From: Bifidobacterium subtile
GTDB taxonomy: Bacteria; Actinomycetota; Actinomycetes; Actinomycetales; Bifidobacteriaceae
Reading direction: 5' to 3'
Assembly: GCF_000741775.1 (NCBI RefSeq)
Contig: NZ_JGZR01000002.1
Coordinates: 124,001-188,000, forward strand
DNA: 64,000 nucleotides
Shown here: positions 8,494-18,720 of the stretch, piece by piece
How the letters are laid out: each line of letters opens with the position of its first letter
How positions within the stretch are numbered: position 1 is the first letter of the stretch
The notes under the pieces: generated by a model
Seen by the model: the letters and a program-made list of their open reading frames with translations, nothing else
The model's database searches: none
What the model was told of the DNA's origin: nothing
Position numbers and translations under genes: made by a program

Positions 8494-10095
8494 CTATTCC
8501 TCGGCGACCAGATCCAGATAGGTGTCGTTCCACAGATCTTCGTCGCCGTCGGGCATCAGCAGCACGCGCTCGGGGTCGAGCGCCTGCACCGCGCCTTCGT
8601 CGTGGGTGACCAGGATGATAGCGCCCTCGTATTTGGCGATGGCCTTGAGTATCTCGTCGCGCGAAACCGGGTCGAGGTTGTTGGTCGGCTCATCGAGCAG
8701 CAGCACGTTGGCCCGAGACGTCACCAATGTCGCCAGCGCCAGGCGCGTCTTCTCGCCGCCGGAAAGCACCTTGGCCGGCTTCATCGCGTCGTCGCCGGAG
8801 AACAGGAAGCTACCCAGAATCGAACGGGCATGCGTATCGTCGAGTTCGGGGGCCACATGCTGCAGGTTTTCGAGCACTGACACATCGAGATCGAGCGTAT
8901 CGTGCTCCTGCGCGAAGTAGCCGATCTTGCAGCCATGGCCGTAGATGACCTCGCCGGTGTCGGGCTGCTCCTCGCCCGCCAGCAGACGCAGCGTCGTGGT
9001 CTTGCCCGCGCCGTTATAGCCTAATATGACCACGCGCGAGCCTTTGTCGATCGCCAGATTGATGCCGGCGAACACGATGTTCGAGCCGTAGGCCTTGGAA
9101 ATGCCCTCGGCGGTGATCGGCGTGCGGCCGCAGGGCGCGGGTTCGGGGAAGCGGATATCCGCCACCTTCTCCTTCGTTTCGGCCTCGCTGGTCTGCGAAA
9201 GCAGCCGCTCGGCGCGGCGCATCATGTTCTGGGCGGCGACGGCCTTGGTGGCCTTGGCATGCAGCCTGATGCCCTGCTTCATGAGACGGTCGGCCTTCTT
9301 CTCGGCGACTTCGCGCTCGCGGCGACGGCGCTCCTCATCGACCACGCGCTGATGCAGGTAGGCTTTCCAGCCGAGCGAATACATATCGATCTGCCCCAGC
9401 TGCGCATCCAGATGCCAGACCTTATTCACCACCTCGTCCAGCAGCTCGGTGGAGTGGGAGATGACGAGGAAACCGCCCTCGAAACGCTTGAGATAGCTGC
9501 GCAGCCACTCGATCGAATCAGCGTCCAAATGGTTGGTCGGCTCGTCCAGGATCATGGTGTCGGCATCCGAGAACAGGATGCGCGCCAATTCGATGCGGCG
9601 GCGCTGGCCGCCGGAAAGGGTGCCCAGCTGCTGCTCCATCGTCTCCTGCGGCAGCCCCAGGCTGTCGGCCATGGCGATGGCCTCGGACTGCGCCGCATAG
9701 CCGCCGGCCTTCTCGAAGTCCTGCATGGCCCTGTCATAGCGGTCCATGGCCTTCATCATGATATCCGGATCGGGATCGGTCATGTCTTTTTCCGACTTGC
9801 GCAGGCGGGTGATGATCGCGGCGATGTCGCGGGCGCTCATCAGCCGGTCGAGTGCGGTCTGCTGCGGATCGGCGGCGTGGGTGTCCTGCGGCAAGTAGCC
9901 CAGTTTGCCGCTGATGCGAACTTTTCCCGCTGAAGGGAGCATGTCGCCGGTGACGACGCGCGTCAGCGTCGTCTTGCCTGCGCCGTTGCGGCCGACCAAG
10001 CCGATCTTGTCGCCTTTGGCTACGTGGAAGTCGGTGGGATGGAGCAGCGTGCGCGCGCCGATCTGAATCTCAAGTCCCTGTGCCTCAATCGCCAT
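8494..10095 (-). CDS. ABC-F family ATPase
   Basis: A 533-residue soluble protein with two ABC ATPase domains and no membrane segments, the layout of ABC-F factors that act on the ribosome (translation or antibiotic protection, Uup/EttA-like). Domain 1 has Walker A GRNGAGKTT (about residue 34), signature LSGGQRRR and Walker B MILDEPTNHLD. A charged helical linker (EERRRREREVAEKKADR) follows. Domain 2 has GYNGAGKTT, LSGGEKTRLA and LLLDEPTNNLD. Both catalytic glutamates are present. ATG 10095 start. Stands alone; the specific role is not determinable from sequence. Confidence 0.92.
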   Translation of the reverse strand: MAIEAQGLEIQIGARTLLHPTDFHVAKGDKIGLVGRNGAGKTTLTRVVTGDMLPSAGKVRISGKLGYLPQDTHAADPQQTALDRLMSARDIAAIITRLRKSEKDMTDPDPDIMMKAMDRYDRAMQDFEKAGGYAAQSEAIAMADSLGLPQETMEQQLGTLSGGQRRRIELARILFSDADTMILDEPTNHLDADSIEWLRSYLKRFEGGFLVISHSTELLDEVVNKVWHLDAQLGQIDMYSLGWKAYLHQRVVDEERRRREREVAEKKADRLMKQGIRLHAKATKAVAAQNMMRRAERLLSQTSEAETKEKVADIRFPEPAPCGRTPITAEGISKAYGSNIVFAGINLAIDKGSRVVILGYNGAGKTTTLRLLAGEEQPDTGEVIYGHGCKIGYFAQEHDTLDLDVSVLENLQHVAPELDDTHARSILGSFLFSGDDAMKPAKVLSGGEKTRLALATLVTSRANVLLLDEPTNNLDPVSRDEILKAIAKYEGAIILVTHDEGAVQALDPERVLLMPDGDEDLWNDTYLDLVAEE

Positions 10096-10426
10096 GGCCT
10101 ACCTACCGTCTTTCCTCTGCAGCTATGTGGTGAATATGCGCGCGTGATCGCGCGCTCAATCGTCGACACGCATATCGACCTCGTGTCAATCGTCATTCAA
10201 TGTCATGCAACGGAGCATCATCATAGCGAGGGGGTATCGATGAATGGCGTTACGGCCATGAAAACATCGCCTGCTCGGCGGATTCGCGCGTTTCGGCACA
10301 GTCCAACGCGACGAACCCGCCCAGCAGGGCGGGCTGCATATTCGCTACTGGATGGGTTGGCGCGTTTCGACGGTCAAAACACGCTCGCTCATCCAGCAGC
10401 TCGGCAATGCCGCACGCCGATGCGCA
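10096..10426. other. intergenic stretch with one GC hairpin
   Basis: No gene is supported. A short hairpin (CCCGCCC, loop AGCA, GGGCGGG at 10316-10333) may end the leftward TspO-like transcript. The rest, upstream of the ABC-F gene, should contain its promoter, but I see no distinctive box. Confidence 0.45.
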
Positions 10427-11356
10427 TCAGCGGCGCGGCAGCAGACGCGTCCACGGGGTGTAGATGACGATCGCGCTCAGGGTGGCGAACACGATAAGCG
10501 CCACGGCGAATATCTTTGACGTATCCATAAGCCGCACGCCGATGGCCACTGCCGACCAGATGACGACGAGACCGAACATCCAGTCATGCATGCGGGCGTT
10601 CATGAACGCGGACACGGCGACCAGCAGCGCAAGCAAAGCGAGCGTCGAGACGGCCTGCACGAGCACGTTGCCGCCCTTCGGGTCGAAATGGCGCGAGACC
10701 ACATGCATGATATTGGCGATGGTCGCCACGGCAAGCCATGAGCCATACAGCGACAGCGGGGCCCAGTCCAGCACGTTGCGCCCATCGCCTCGGCTCAGCG
10801 CGCATAGTGTCCAGACGGCGGCCAACAGCAACGCGATCATGATGATGCTGGCAGTGAACTGCTTGTAATGCCATGTGACAAGCCATGCGATATTCAGCGC
10901 GCAGGTGAGGACGAACAACGCGCCGCGTGCGCTCATCGGCAACGGGCCGAGCTGTTTGCGGCTCTTGTCGCGCGACAATGTCACCAGCCAAATCGCAAGA
11001 CCGATGTAGATCGCGCCCCAAATGGTGAACGCATATCCCGCCGGCGTGAACCAGGAGAAGGCTTCATTGGAGATCTCTCCGGTCGAGACCCCGCCTAGTT
11101 TGCCGATCTGCGCGAATGCGTTGAAGCCCAGCATCACCGCCCAAGCGGTCCATGCGATTATCGCCTCGGTGCGAGTCCAATGCCGTGGGGCTTTGCCGTT
11201 GGCGATATCGGCATTGCCGCCATCGCCTGACGGCTTCGCGGGGACCCCTTCGCGTGCCTGCTGCGCGAGTCGCGCGTCCGAATCATGGTCATTGGCGCGA
11301 GCAGCGGCCGGATTGCCGGCTGCTGAGTTGCCAGTGAAATCATTGGCCGTTGTCAT
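10427..11356 (-). CDS. TspO/MBR-like (tryptophan-rich sensory) membrane protein
   Basis: About 309 residues. A polar 55-60 residue N-terminus is followed by a membrane region with roughly eight to nine hydrophobic helices. The FTPAGYAFTIWGAIYIGL segment is typical of the long, TspO-related proteins of Gram-positive bacteria. The known five-helix TspO core is shorter, so this is the extended type. The start at 11356 follows an AGGGAGG ribosome binding site at good spacing; the frame is open about 85 codons further upstream without such a site. Function (ligand binding or transport of porphyrin-like or other hydrophobic molecules) is inferred only. Confidence 0.72.
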   Translation of the reverse strand: MTTANDFTGNSAAGNPAAARANDHDSDARLAQQAREGVPAKPSGDGGNADIANGKAPRHWTRTEAIIAWTAWAVMLGFNAFAQIGKLGGVSTGEISNEAFSWFTPAGYAFTIWGAIYIGLAIWLVTLSRDKSRKQLGPLPMSARGALFVLTCALNIAWLVTWHYKQFTASIIMIALLLAAVWTLCALSRGDGRNVLDWAPLSLYGSWLAVATIANIMHVVSRHFDPKGGNVLVQAVSTLALLALLVAVSAFMNARMHDWMFGLVVIWSAVAIGVRLMDTSKIFAVALIVFATLSAIVIYTPWTRLLPRR

Positions 11357-11601
11357 ATGACCCTCCCTGATGGTCTGGCCCGATGCCTGCGAGCCGCGTG
11401 GTACCCGAATTCGGCAGGTTCGAAACATGACGCACCCGCCCGGTGCCATACACCAGCTGCGATAGAGAACAGCTACGGTACTGAACTCATGCGTCGAGCT
11501 CCGTCGCGCGAGGCGGTCAGACAACCTGTGCATAAGTATATCGGCCATGGTCCTGGCAGTCGGCCGCGGTTCGCTGAAGATGAAGGGCCGCGTGTCGAAA
11601 G

Positions 11602-11617
11602 TCGAACACATGTTCGA
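11602..11617. promoter_or_regulatory. LexA (SOS) box upstream of uvrA
   Basis: A perfect 16-bp palindrome TCGAACACATGTTCGA. It fits the Gram-positive LexA consensus CGAAC-N4-GTTCG. It ends 59 bp before the uvrA start, and a possible -10 TATTCT (11637-11642) lies between, so LexA bound here would block uvrA transcription. The rest of the 11357-11676 divergent gap shows nothing else distinctive. Confidence 0.88.
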
Positions 11618-11676
11618 AAATAGTCCGAAGATGCGGTATTCTTGGGTGGAATCAACAGACGGCTTTGGAGGTATCG

Positions 11677-14600
11677 GTGGCTTCTCACATAGTGGCTTCT
11701 CATTCGGCAGCGCACAGCGTCACGGCGCAGCATGACTCGGTTGCGGAACATGTCTTGGACAGCGAAACGTTCCTCTCAAGGGAACTGGCGAAGGCGCAGC
11801 TGAAGGGGTCGAATGGTTCGCTGGTAGCGGATATCTCACACATTCCCAGCGATTTGAAGATCACCATCCAAGGCGCTCGCGAGCACAACCTGCGCAACGT
11901 CGATCTCGCGATTCCGCGTAACCGCATGGTCGTGTTCACCGGGCTGTCCGGCTCGGGCAAGTCCTCGCTGGCCTTTGACACCTTGTTCGCCGAGGGGCAG
12001 CGACGCTATGTCGAATCGCTGAGCGCCTACGCTCGCCAGTTCCTCGGCCAGATGGACAAGCCCGACGTGGACTTCATCGAGGGGCTGAGCCCCGCCGTCT
12101 CCATCGACCAGAAGACCACGAACCGCAATCCGCGATCCACGGTCGGCACCATCACCGAGATCTACGATTATCTCCGCCTGCTGTTCGCCCGCACGGGCGT
12201 CCCGCACTGCCCGGTGTGCGGCGAGCTCGTCAGCGCCCAGACGCCGCAGCAGATGGTGGACGCCATGCTCGCTTATCCTGATCGCACGCGCTTCCAGATA
12301 CTTGCGCCGGTCGTGCGCGGGCGCAAGGGCGAGTTCGAGGATCTGCTTGAACTGCTGCGCGGCGACGGCTATTCACGTGCGCTGATCGACGGCGAGATGC
12401 GCCAGCTCTCCGATGACATCAAGCTCACCAAGCAGAAAAAGCACACGATCGAGGTCGTCGTGGATCGCTTGGTCATCAAGGACGGCATACGGCAGCGGCT
12501 CACGGATTCCATAGAGACCGCGCTCAAACTGGCCAAAGGCATCGTCATCGTCGATTTCGTGGATCTTGACGTCAAGGACCCGAACCGTCGCCGGCCCTTC
12601 TCCGAGAAGCGCGCCTGCCCGAACGGCCACCAGCTTGACCTCGATGAGATCGAGCCGCGCACTTTCTCATTCAACGCACCGTACGGCGCATGCCCGGAAT
12701 GCACCGGTATCGGCTTCAACCTCGAAATCGACCCGGAGCTGGTGATTCCCGACCCGGACAAAACCCTCAACGAAGGCGCCATCGAACCGTGGGGCATGAC
12801 CAAGGGCACCGGCGAATACTATCGCCATGTGCTTGAAGGCTTGGGCGAGGAGATGGGCTTCAGCCTTGATACTTCGTGGAAGAAGCTGCCCGAGGACGTG
12901 CGCCATTCCATCATGTACGGCCATGATTTCAAAGTCAATGTGTCCTACCGTAACCGGTGGGGCCGTATGCGCGAGTATTCGACCGGCTTCGAAGGCGTGG
13001 TGCGAACCTTGATGCGCCGGCATGACGAGACCGATTCGGACCAGATGAAGCAGTACTACGAATCCTATATGCGCGAAGTGCCGTGCCAGGCCTGCCACGG
13101 CAAGCGGCTGCGCCCCGAGGTGCTGGCGGTCACGGTCAACGACCAGTCCATCGCGGATGTCTGCGATATGCCCGTGGAGCATGCTCTCGCATGGGTCAAC
13201 GAGCTGAAGCTGACCGGTTCGGCCGTGAAGATCGCCGGCGAAGTGCTCAAGGAGATTCGCGCCCGACTGGGCTTCCTCAACGATGTTGGGCTGAACTACC
13301 TGACCCTGTCGCGCGCCGCCAAAACCCTGTCCGGCGGCGAAGCGCAGCGCATTCGCCTGGCCACGCAGATCGGCTCGGGGCTGGTGGGCGTCATGTACGT
13401 GCTGGACGAGCCGTCGATTGGACTGCATCAGCGCGACAATGAGCGACTGATTTCCACGCTGCACCATCTGCGCGACCTTGGCAACACGCTGATCGTGGTC
13501 GAGCACGATCAGGAGACCATCGAGAAGGCCGATTGGCTGGTCGATATCGGGCCGGGAGCCGGCGAGCATGGGGGAGAGGTCATCTACTCCGGGCCCTCGA
13601 AGCATCTCGTCGAAGCCTCGCGCTCGGTGACAGGAGACTATCTGGCCGGTCGGCGCAGCATCGCCGTGTCCGCGAAGCGCCGCAAGGTGCGCAAGACCAA
13701 GCAGCTCAAGGTCGTGGGCGCACGCGAGAACAATTTGCAGAACCTGACCGTGAACTTCCCCGTAGGCGTCATGACCTGCGTCACCGGCGTCTCCGGTTCG
13801 GGCAAGTCCACGCTGGTCAACTCGATTCTCTACCCGGTGCTGGCCGACAAGCTCAACGGCGCGCGCATCGTGCCGGGCAAGCACACCCGCATCGAAGGCG
13901 TGGACCAGTGCGACAAGGTGATTCACGTCGACCAGAATCCCATCGGCAGAACGCCCCGCTCTAACCCGGCGACCTACACCGGCGTGTGGGACAAGATTCG
14001 CACGCTCTTCGCCAAGACGCCGGAGGCTCAGGTGCGTGGCTACGGCCCCGGCCGCTTCTCCTTTAACGTCAAGGGCGGGCGCTGCGAGGCCTGCCACGGC
14101 GACGGCACGCTCAAGATCGAAATGAACTTCCTGCCGGACGTCTACGTGGAATGCGAGGAATGCCACGGCAAGCGCTACAACCGCGAGACGCTCGAAGTCA
14201 CCTACAACGGCAAAACCGTCGCCGATGTGCTCAACATGCCGATCGAGGAGGCCGCGCAGTTCTTCAAGGCATATCCCTCCATCGCCCGGTATCTCGACAC
14301 CTTGGTGCAGGTGGGACTGGGCTATATCCGCCTCGGGCAGCCGGCGCCGACTCTGTCCGGCGGCGAATCGCAGCGTGTCAAGCTGGCCACCGAGCTGCAG
14401 CGCCGTTCGACAGGCAGCACCGTCTATATTCTGGACGAGCCGACCACCGGTCTGCACTTCGAGGACGTGCGCAAGCTGCTGCTCGTGTTGGACGGCCTGG
14501 TCGACAAGGGCAACACGGTGATCGTCATCGAGCACAATCTCGATGTCGTCAAATCCGCTGACTGGCTTATCGACCTCGGCCCGGAAGGCGGCAATGGCGG

Positions 14601-14691
14601 CGGCACCATCGTGGCCGAAGGCACGCCGGAGCAGGTCGCCCAATGCGAGGAAAGCTGGACAGGTCGTTTCCTCAAGCCCATGCTGGCATGA
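11677..14691 (+). CDS. uvrA: excinuclease ABC subunit A
   Basis: The damage-sensing ATPase of nucleotide excision repair, about 1004 residues. ABC half 1: Walker [10 protein letters not shown], zinc CPVCGELV, a second zinc module (CPNGH, CPECTG), signature [15 protein letters not shown] half 2: GVSGSGKST, zinc [28 protein letters not shown] and DEPTTGLHF. The GTG at 11677 is chosen over the TTG at 11665 because GGAGG (11667-11671) lies inside the longer version and sits at proper distance from the GTG. The N-terminus has an unusual extension of about 55 residues before the conserved [11 protein letters not shown]. LexA box upstream. Confidence 0.96.
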   Translation: MASHIVASHSAAHSVTAQHDSVAEHVLDSETFLSRELAKAQLKGSNGSLVADISHIPSDLKITIQGAREHNLRNVDLAIPRNRMVVFTGLSGSGKSSLAFDTLFAEGQRRYVESLSAYARQFLGQMDKPDVDFIEGLSPAVSIDQKTTNRNPRSTVGTITEIYDYLRLLFARTGVPHCPVCGELVSAQTPQQMVDAMLAYPDRTRFQILAPVVRGRKGEFEDLLELLRGDGYSRALIDGEMRQLSDDIKLTKQKKHTIEVVVDRLVIKDGIRQRLTDSIETALKLAKGIVIVDFVDLDVKDPNRRRPFSEKRACPNGHQLDLDEIEPRTFSFNAPYGACPECTGIGFNLEIDPELVIPDPDKTLNEGAIEPWGMTKGTGEYYRHVLEGLGEEMGFSLDTSWKKLPEDVRHSIMYGHDFKVNVSYRNRWGRMREYSTGFEGVVRTLMRRHDETDSDQMKQYYESYMREVPCQACHGKRLRPEVLAVTVNDQSIADVCDMPVEHALAWVNELKLTGSAVKIAGEVLKEIRARLGFLNDVGLNYLTLSRAAKTLSGGEAQRIRLATQIGSGLVGVMYVLDEPSIGLHQRDNERLISTLHHLRDLGNTLIVVEHDQETIEKADWLVDIGPGAGEHGGEVIYSGPSKHLVEASRSVTGDYLAGRRSIAVSAKRRKVRKTKQLKVVGARENNLQNLTVNFPVGVMTCVTGVSGSGKSTLVNSILYPVLADKLNGARIVPGKHTRIEGVDQCDKVIHVDQNPIGRTPRSNPATYTGVWDKIRTLFAKTPEAQVRGYGPGRFSFNVKGGRCEACHGDGTLKIEMNFLPDVYVECEECHGKRYNRETLEVTYNGKTVADVLNMPIEEAAQFFKAYPSIARYLDTLVQVGLGYIRLGQPAPTLSGGESQRVKLATELQRRSTGSTVYILDEPTTGLHFEDVRKLLLVLDGLVDKGNTVIVIEHNLDVVKSADWLIDLGPEGGNGGGTIVAEGTPEQVAQCEESWTGRFLKPMLA

Positions 14692-14874
14692 TGGACATGT
14701 ATGTGCAGATATGAGGATCAGCTGCGGCGGCGACAGGTAAAGCGCGGCGGGGCGGAAGCCCATGCGACAGGGAAAGCCTAGCTGAGAAGACGCGGCGGAA
14801 GACATAAACGGCGTAAATGCGGGATGGCAAGAGGCGAATGTCTCGAAAGCCGCACGAGACGCAAAGGAAAGGCC

Positions 14875-17514
14875 ATGACAGGAATCATCGAGAGGCACAG
14901 CCCGGACGAATGGCGCAGGACAGCCAGCAGCACGGCTAAGCAGCTGGGTGACTCGCGCGACCTGTTCCGGCCCAAGACCGGCGAAATTCCGGCCGAGCCG
15001 GGCGTCTATAAATGGCGCGACGGCGAAGGCCGCGTGATCTATGTCGGCAAAGCCAAGAACCTGCGCAACCGGCTGACCAACTACTTCCAGCCGCTCAATC
15101 AGCTGCATCCGCGCACGCAGACGATGGTGCTCACCGCCAGAAGCTTGGAATGGACCGTGGTCGGCACCGAGCTTGAGGCGCTGACGCTGGAATATACGTG
15201 GATCAAGGAATTCGATCCGCGCTTCAACGTGGTGTTCCGCGACGACAAGACCTACCCCTATCTGGCGGTTTCGGTAGGCGAGGACGTGCCTCGCGTCTGG
15301 GTGACGCGCAACCGCAAACGCAAAGACACGCGGTATTTCGGTCCGTACGCGAAGGTGTGGGATCTGCGGCATTCGCTGGACAAGCTGCTCAAGACCTTCC
15401 CGGTGCGCACCTGCTCTCCTGCCGTGTTCCATCGGGCGCAGCTGACCGGGCGACCATGCCTGCTCGCCTCGATCGGCAAATGCTCCGCGCCCTGCGTGGG
15501 CAGAATCGGCTTGGATGAGCATCGCCGGGACTGCGAGCGGCTCGTCGGCGTGCTTACGGGGCGCTTCGGCAAGAGCTACATCAACCAGCTGACCCGCGAG
15601 ATGAAGCAGGCCAGCGCCGACATGGAATTCGAACGGGCTGCACGGCTGCGCGACCAGATCCAGATGCTGCAGACCGTCGGAGAGCAGAATGCCGTCGTGT
15701 TCAGCCAAGATGTCGACGCGGATGTGTTCGGCATGGAATCCGACGAACTCGAAGCCTCGGTGCATGCGTTCTTCGTGCGATTCGGTTCTATACGCGGCGA
15801 ACGCAATTGGAGCGTCGAACGCGTCGAAGACGTCAGCGACGCCGAGCTGATCTCGGACCTCATCGTGCAGGTCTATTCGGATATCGAGACGGCGTCTGCC
15901 AATGACGTACAGGATTCCGGAGTACAGGATTCCGGCGGGCTGGCTCTGCCCGAGTATGAGGATTCGATTGCACCGGCTGCGCTCGAATCTGAGGTGGCAG
16001 CTGCTGGCGAGCATGAGATTGCCGCCGATGGCGACGGAAGCTCCAGGGTCGAAACGGATGCGGAGTACGGCGCCGAGTCGCACGATGATGCCAATGCGGA
16101 CGATGGCATAGCATCGCATGAGGATATTCATGGCATTGCAACGTCAGCTTGCGCCGAAACAGAAGAGGATCTTGACGCGCAAGACGAACCCGATTCGGCT
16201 GACCCTGAGACCTCGAGCGATGCCGCGTCGCAATCCGGCCGTCCGTCGGTGCATATCCGCGCGAGACGCGATGCCCTTGGCTCCACGCAGACCATAACCG
16301 CCACGGATGCCATAGCGCGCGCCCAGGCGACGCGCACCCGCAGGGAGCGTCAGCAGCAGACCGGCCGGGCCGATCTGCTGGCCCCGATCGCTCCGATACC
16401 GCGCGAGATCATCGTGCCGGTCGAGCCTGCGCGTCGGGCCGAGCTGGAGATATGGCTCAGTCAGCTGCGCGGGTCCTCGGTGACGATTCATGTTCCTTCG
16501 CGCGGCGAGAAGAAGGCGCTGATGGACCGCGCCAACGACAATGCCAAGCAGGCGCTGCAGCGCAGCAAGCTCAGCCGCATCAGCGACATGGGCGCCCGCA
16601 CCCAGGCGATGAACGACGTCGCCAAGGCGCTGGGTCTCAAGCAGGCCCCGCTGCGCATCGAAGGCTACGACATCTCCAACACCATCGGGGGCGTCTTCCA
16701 GGTCGCCTCGATGGTGGTATTCGAGGATGCCATCGCGAAAAAGTCGGAATACCGTCGTTTCGCGATACGTGGCGACGACGGCAAAGGCGCGCTCGACGAC
16801 TTGAGCGCCGTGTACGAAACCCTCACCAGGCGCTTCAAGCACGGCAATATCGCCGGCGACTCCGGCGAGGACCTCGAAACCGAGCAGCGCATCCGCAAAG
16901 CCTCGGAGCGCGGCTTGGCCGAAGGCGGGGACATGAAAGAAGAGAACGCCAATGCTGGAGTCATTGGCGCCGCTGCTGTCGCAGACGCTGCTGAGGCTCC
17001 CGCGCATGCGGCCATGATCGAAGAGCCGATCGTCCAGCAGAACGCCGAGCGTCATCATTTCGCCTACAAGCCCAATCTGATCGTCGTCGACGGCGGCAAG
17101 CCGCAGGTCATGGCGGCGGCGCGTGCGCTGAAGGACTCCGGCGTGGACGATGTGGCCGTATGCGGCCTGGCCAAGCGGCTGGAAGAGGTCTGGGTGCCGG
17201 ATGACGACTACCCGATCATTCTCAAGCGCCAATCCGAAGGCATGTACCTGCTGCAGCGCGTGCGCGACGAATCGCACCGCTTCGCCATCACCTACCATCG
17301 ACAGACGAGACGAAAGGGGGCCCTGCGCTCGGCGTTGGATGACATCCCAGGCATCGGCGAGGCTTATCAGAAGCGTCTGCTCAACGCCTTCGGCTCGGTC
17401 AGGGCGATGCGACAGGCCTCGCTCGAAGAGCTTATGGCCGTCAAAGGCATCGGCGAGGCGAAAGCCCAAACCATTTACCGCGCGTTGCACAAAGAAGGCT
17501 CCCGGGCATCCTGA
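14875..17514 (+). CDS. uvrC: excinuclease ABC subunit C, with long acidic insertions
   Basis: The dual-incision nuclease of excision repair, 879 residues against a usual 600-780. GIY-YIG nuclease at about 43-120 (GVYKW, VIYVGKAKNLRNRL), UVR motif around 242-265, RNase H-like nuclease from about 500 (GYDISNTIGG, VDGGKPQV), tandem helix-hairpin-helix at the C-terminus (PGIGEA, VKGIGEAKA). About 340-498 is an Asp/Glu/Ala/Ser-rich linker, and a second insertion (about 660-725, Ala/Glu-rich) splits the RNase H-like fold before DGGKPQ. Start at ATG 14875 with AAAGGA 8 nt before it, not the upstream 14824. Probably co-expressed with the following aroE. Confidence 0.95.
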   Translation: MTGIIERHSPDEWRRTASSTAKQLGDSRDLFRPKTGEIPAEPGVYKWRDGEGRVIYVGKAKNLRNRLTNYFQPLNQLHPRTQTMVLTARSLEWTVVGTELEALTLEYTWIKEFDPRFNVVFRDDKTYPYLAVSVGEDVPRVWVTRNRKRKDTRYFGPYAKVWDLRHSLDKLLKTFPVRTCSPAVFHRAQLTGRPCLLASIGKCSAPCVGRIGLDEHRRDCERLVGVLTGRFGKSYINQLTREMKQASADMEFERAARLRDQIQMLQTVGEQNAVVFSQDVDADVFGMESDELEASVHAFFVRFGSIRGERNWSVERVEDVSDAELISDLIVQVYSDIETASANDVQDSGVQDSGGLALPEYEDSIAPAALESEVAAAGEHEIAADGDGSSRVETDAEYGAESHDDANADDGIASHEDIHGIATSACAETEEDLDAQDEPDSADPETSSDAASQSGRPSVHIRARRDALGSTQTITATDAIARAQATRTRRERQQQTGRADLLAPIAPIPREIIVPVEPARRAELEIWLSQLRGSSVTIHVPSRGEKKALMDRANDNAKQALQRSKLSRISDMGARTQAMNDVAKALGLKQAPLRIEGYDISNTIGGVFQVASMVVFEDAIAKKSEYRRFAIRGDDGKGALDDLSAVYETLTRRFKHGNIAGDSGEDLETEQRIRKASERGLAEGGDMKEENANAGVIGAAAVADAAEAPAHAAMIEEPIVQQNAERHHFAYKPNLIVVDGGKPQVMAAARALKDSGVDDVAVCGLAKRLEEVWVPDDDYPIILKRQSEGMYLLQRVRDESHRFAITYHRQTRRKGALRSALDDIPGIGEAYQKRLLNAFGSVRAMRQASLEELMAVKGIGEAKAQTIYRALHKEGSRAS

Positions 17515-17583
17515 GCCGCAGCTGCGCTATGGCGCTCGTCGCCGGGCTTCGGCTAGCATGAGATCGCAGAGAAGGAGGCCTCC

Positions 17584-18720
17584 ATGGCAGCGTCGAATCA
17601 TCGGGAGCGTGCAGTGCAGCAAGAGCATGCATCCCAGCCCGCGCTGAGACATTGCTGCGCGGTGCTGGGCAAGCCCATTGCGCATTCCCTTTCGCCGGTG
17701 CTGCACAATGCCGCGTATCGTGCATTGGGATTGATCGGCTGGGAATACAGCCGTGAGGAAGTCGGCCAAGAGGATTTCGAAAGGTTCCTCTCATCGCTGG
17801 ATGGCACTTGGGCCGGCTTGAGTCTGACTATGCCGCTGAAAAAAACCATAATGTCGTATGGCACGCCATGCGACAGATGGAGCCGGGAGCTTGGTCTTGC
17901 CAACACGGCGGTGTTCCGAGGCGAACCAAGCGCTCACGACGCGCCGCACGTCGTTTCGCACATTATCGACCCCCACAGTGTCGATTCCCACAGTGCTGCC
18001 TCCCGCAACGGCATTGCGCTGTACAACACCGATGTCGATGGCATCGTGCTCGCCTTCCGTCATGCGTGGGAAGCAACGGTCGCCGATCAGTTGCCGAAGG
18101 CCGGCGAACCGGCGAATGTCGTGATTCTGGGCAACGGCAACACCGCGCTGTCCGCGCTCGCCGCATGCGTGGTGATGACCCACGGGGCGCACGTCACCAT
18201 GGTGGCCCGGCATCCTGAAGCGCATCTCAGCATCACGCAGTTTGCGCAGCGTCATGCGGGTACGATATCCGTGCAGCCGCTCTCCATGGCAGGCGACGAT
18301 CTTGACGTAGCCATCGAGCGCCTGGGCAACGCCGATATCGTGATCAGCACATTGCCGGCGCATGCCGCCGACGGCATCGCGCAGCTGGCGTACGCCAAGC
18401 TTGTGCCGGGCGCTGTTCATGGCGCTTTGCTTGACGTCGCCTATGATCCGCGCCCCAGCTCCTTGCAGCTTGCGTGGTCGCAGGCCGGTGGCATTGCAAT
18501 CGGCGGCGAGGAGATGCTGCTGTATCAGGCGATCGTGCAGGTCTGCCTGATGACTGGCCGCGATGCAGGCAACTACCGGGTCGCCGAGTCGGAGACAAGG
18601 GCGGCGGCCGGTCATGCCATGTCCGCATGCTGGGAATCCGAGCATGCTACATCAGCTGGTGACACAGACGATGTACGGTTGGAGCAGACTATGAGGGAAG
18701 CGTTAGAGGAGGCAATGTGA
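17584..18720 (+). CDS. aroE: shikimate dehydrogenase family protein
   Basis: A 378-residue NADP(H)-dependent reductase of the shikimate pathway, reducing 3-dehydroshikimate. Shikimate-site motifs are clear: HSLSPVLHNAAY (about residue 36), LSLTMPLKK with the catalytic Lys, NTDVDGI, then a nucleotide-binding VVILGNGNTALSAL. GGEEMLLYQ near the C-terminus is the usual closing motif. It is longer than typical enzymes (about 270-290) because of a 20-residue N-terminal tail, a His/Ser-rich loop (about 120-140) and a 50-residue tail. GGAGG precedes the ATG. Its stop overlaps the rapZ start by 4 bp (ATGTGA), indicating translational coupling. Confidence 0.88.
   Translation: MAASNHRERAVQQEHASQPALRHCCAVLGKPIAHSLSPVLHNAAYRALGLIGWEYSREEVGQEDFERFLSSLDGTWAGLSLTMPLKKTIMSYGTPCDRWSRELGLANTAVFRGEPSAHDAPHVVSHIIDPHSVDSHSAASRNGIALYNTDVDGIVLAFRHAWEATVADQLPKAGEPANVVILGNGNTALSALAACVVMTHGAHVTMVARHPEAHLSITQFAQRHAGTISVQPLSMAGDDLDVAIERLGNADIVISTLPAHAADGIAQLAYAKLVPGAVHGALLDVAYDPRPSSLQLAWSQAGGIAIGGEEMLLYQAIVQVCLMTGRDAGNYRVAESETRAAAGHAMSACWESEHATSAGDTDDVRLEQTMREALEEAM

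Noticed and set aside
12667-16131. A 1154-codon open frame on the minus strand
   Set aside because: It is antisense to uvrA and uvrC; GC-rich codon bias leaves long mirror frames. The translation has no recognisable domain, while the plus strand is certain.
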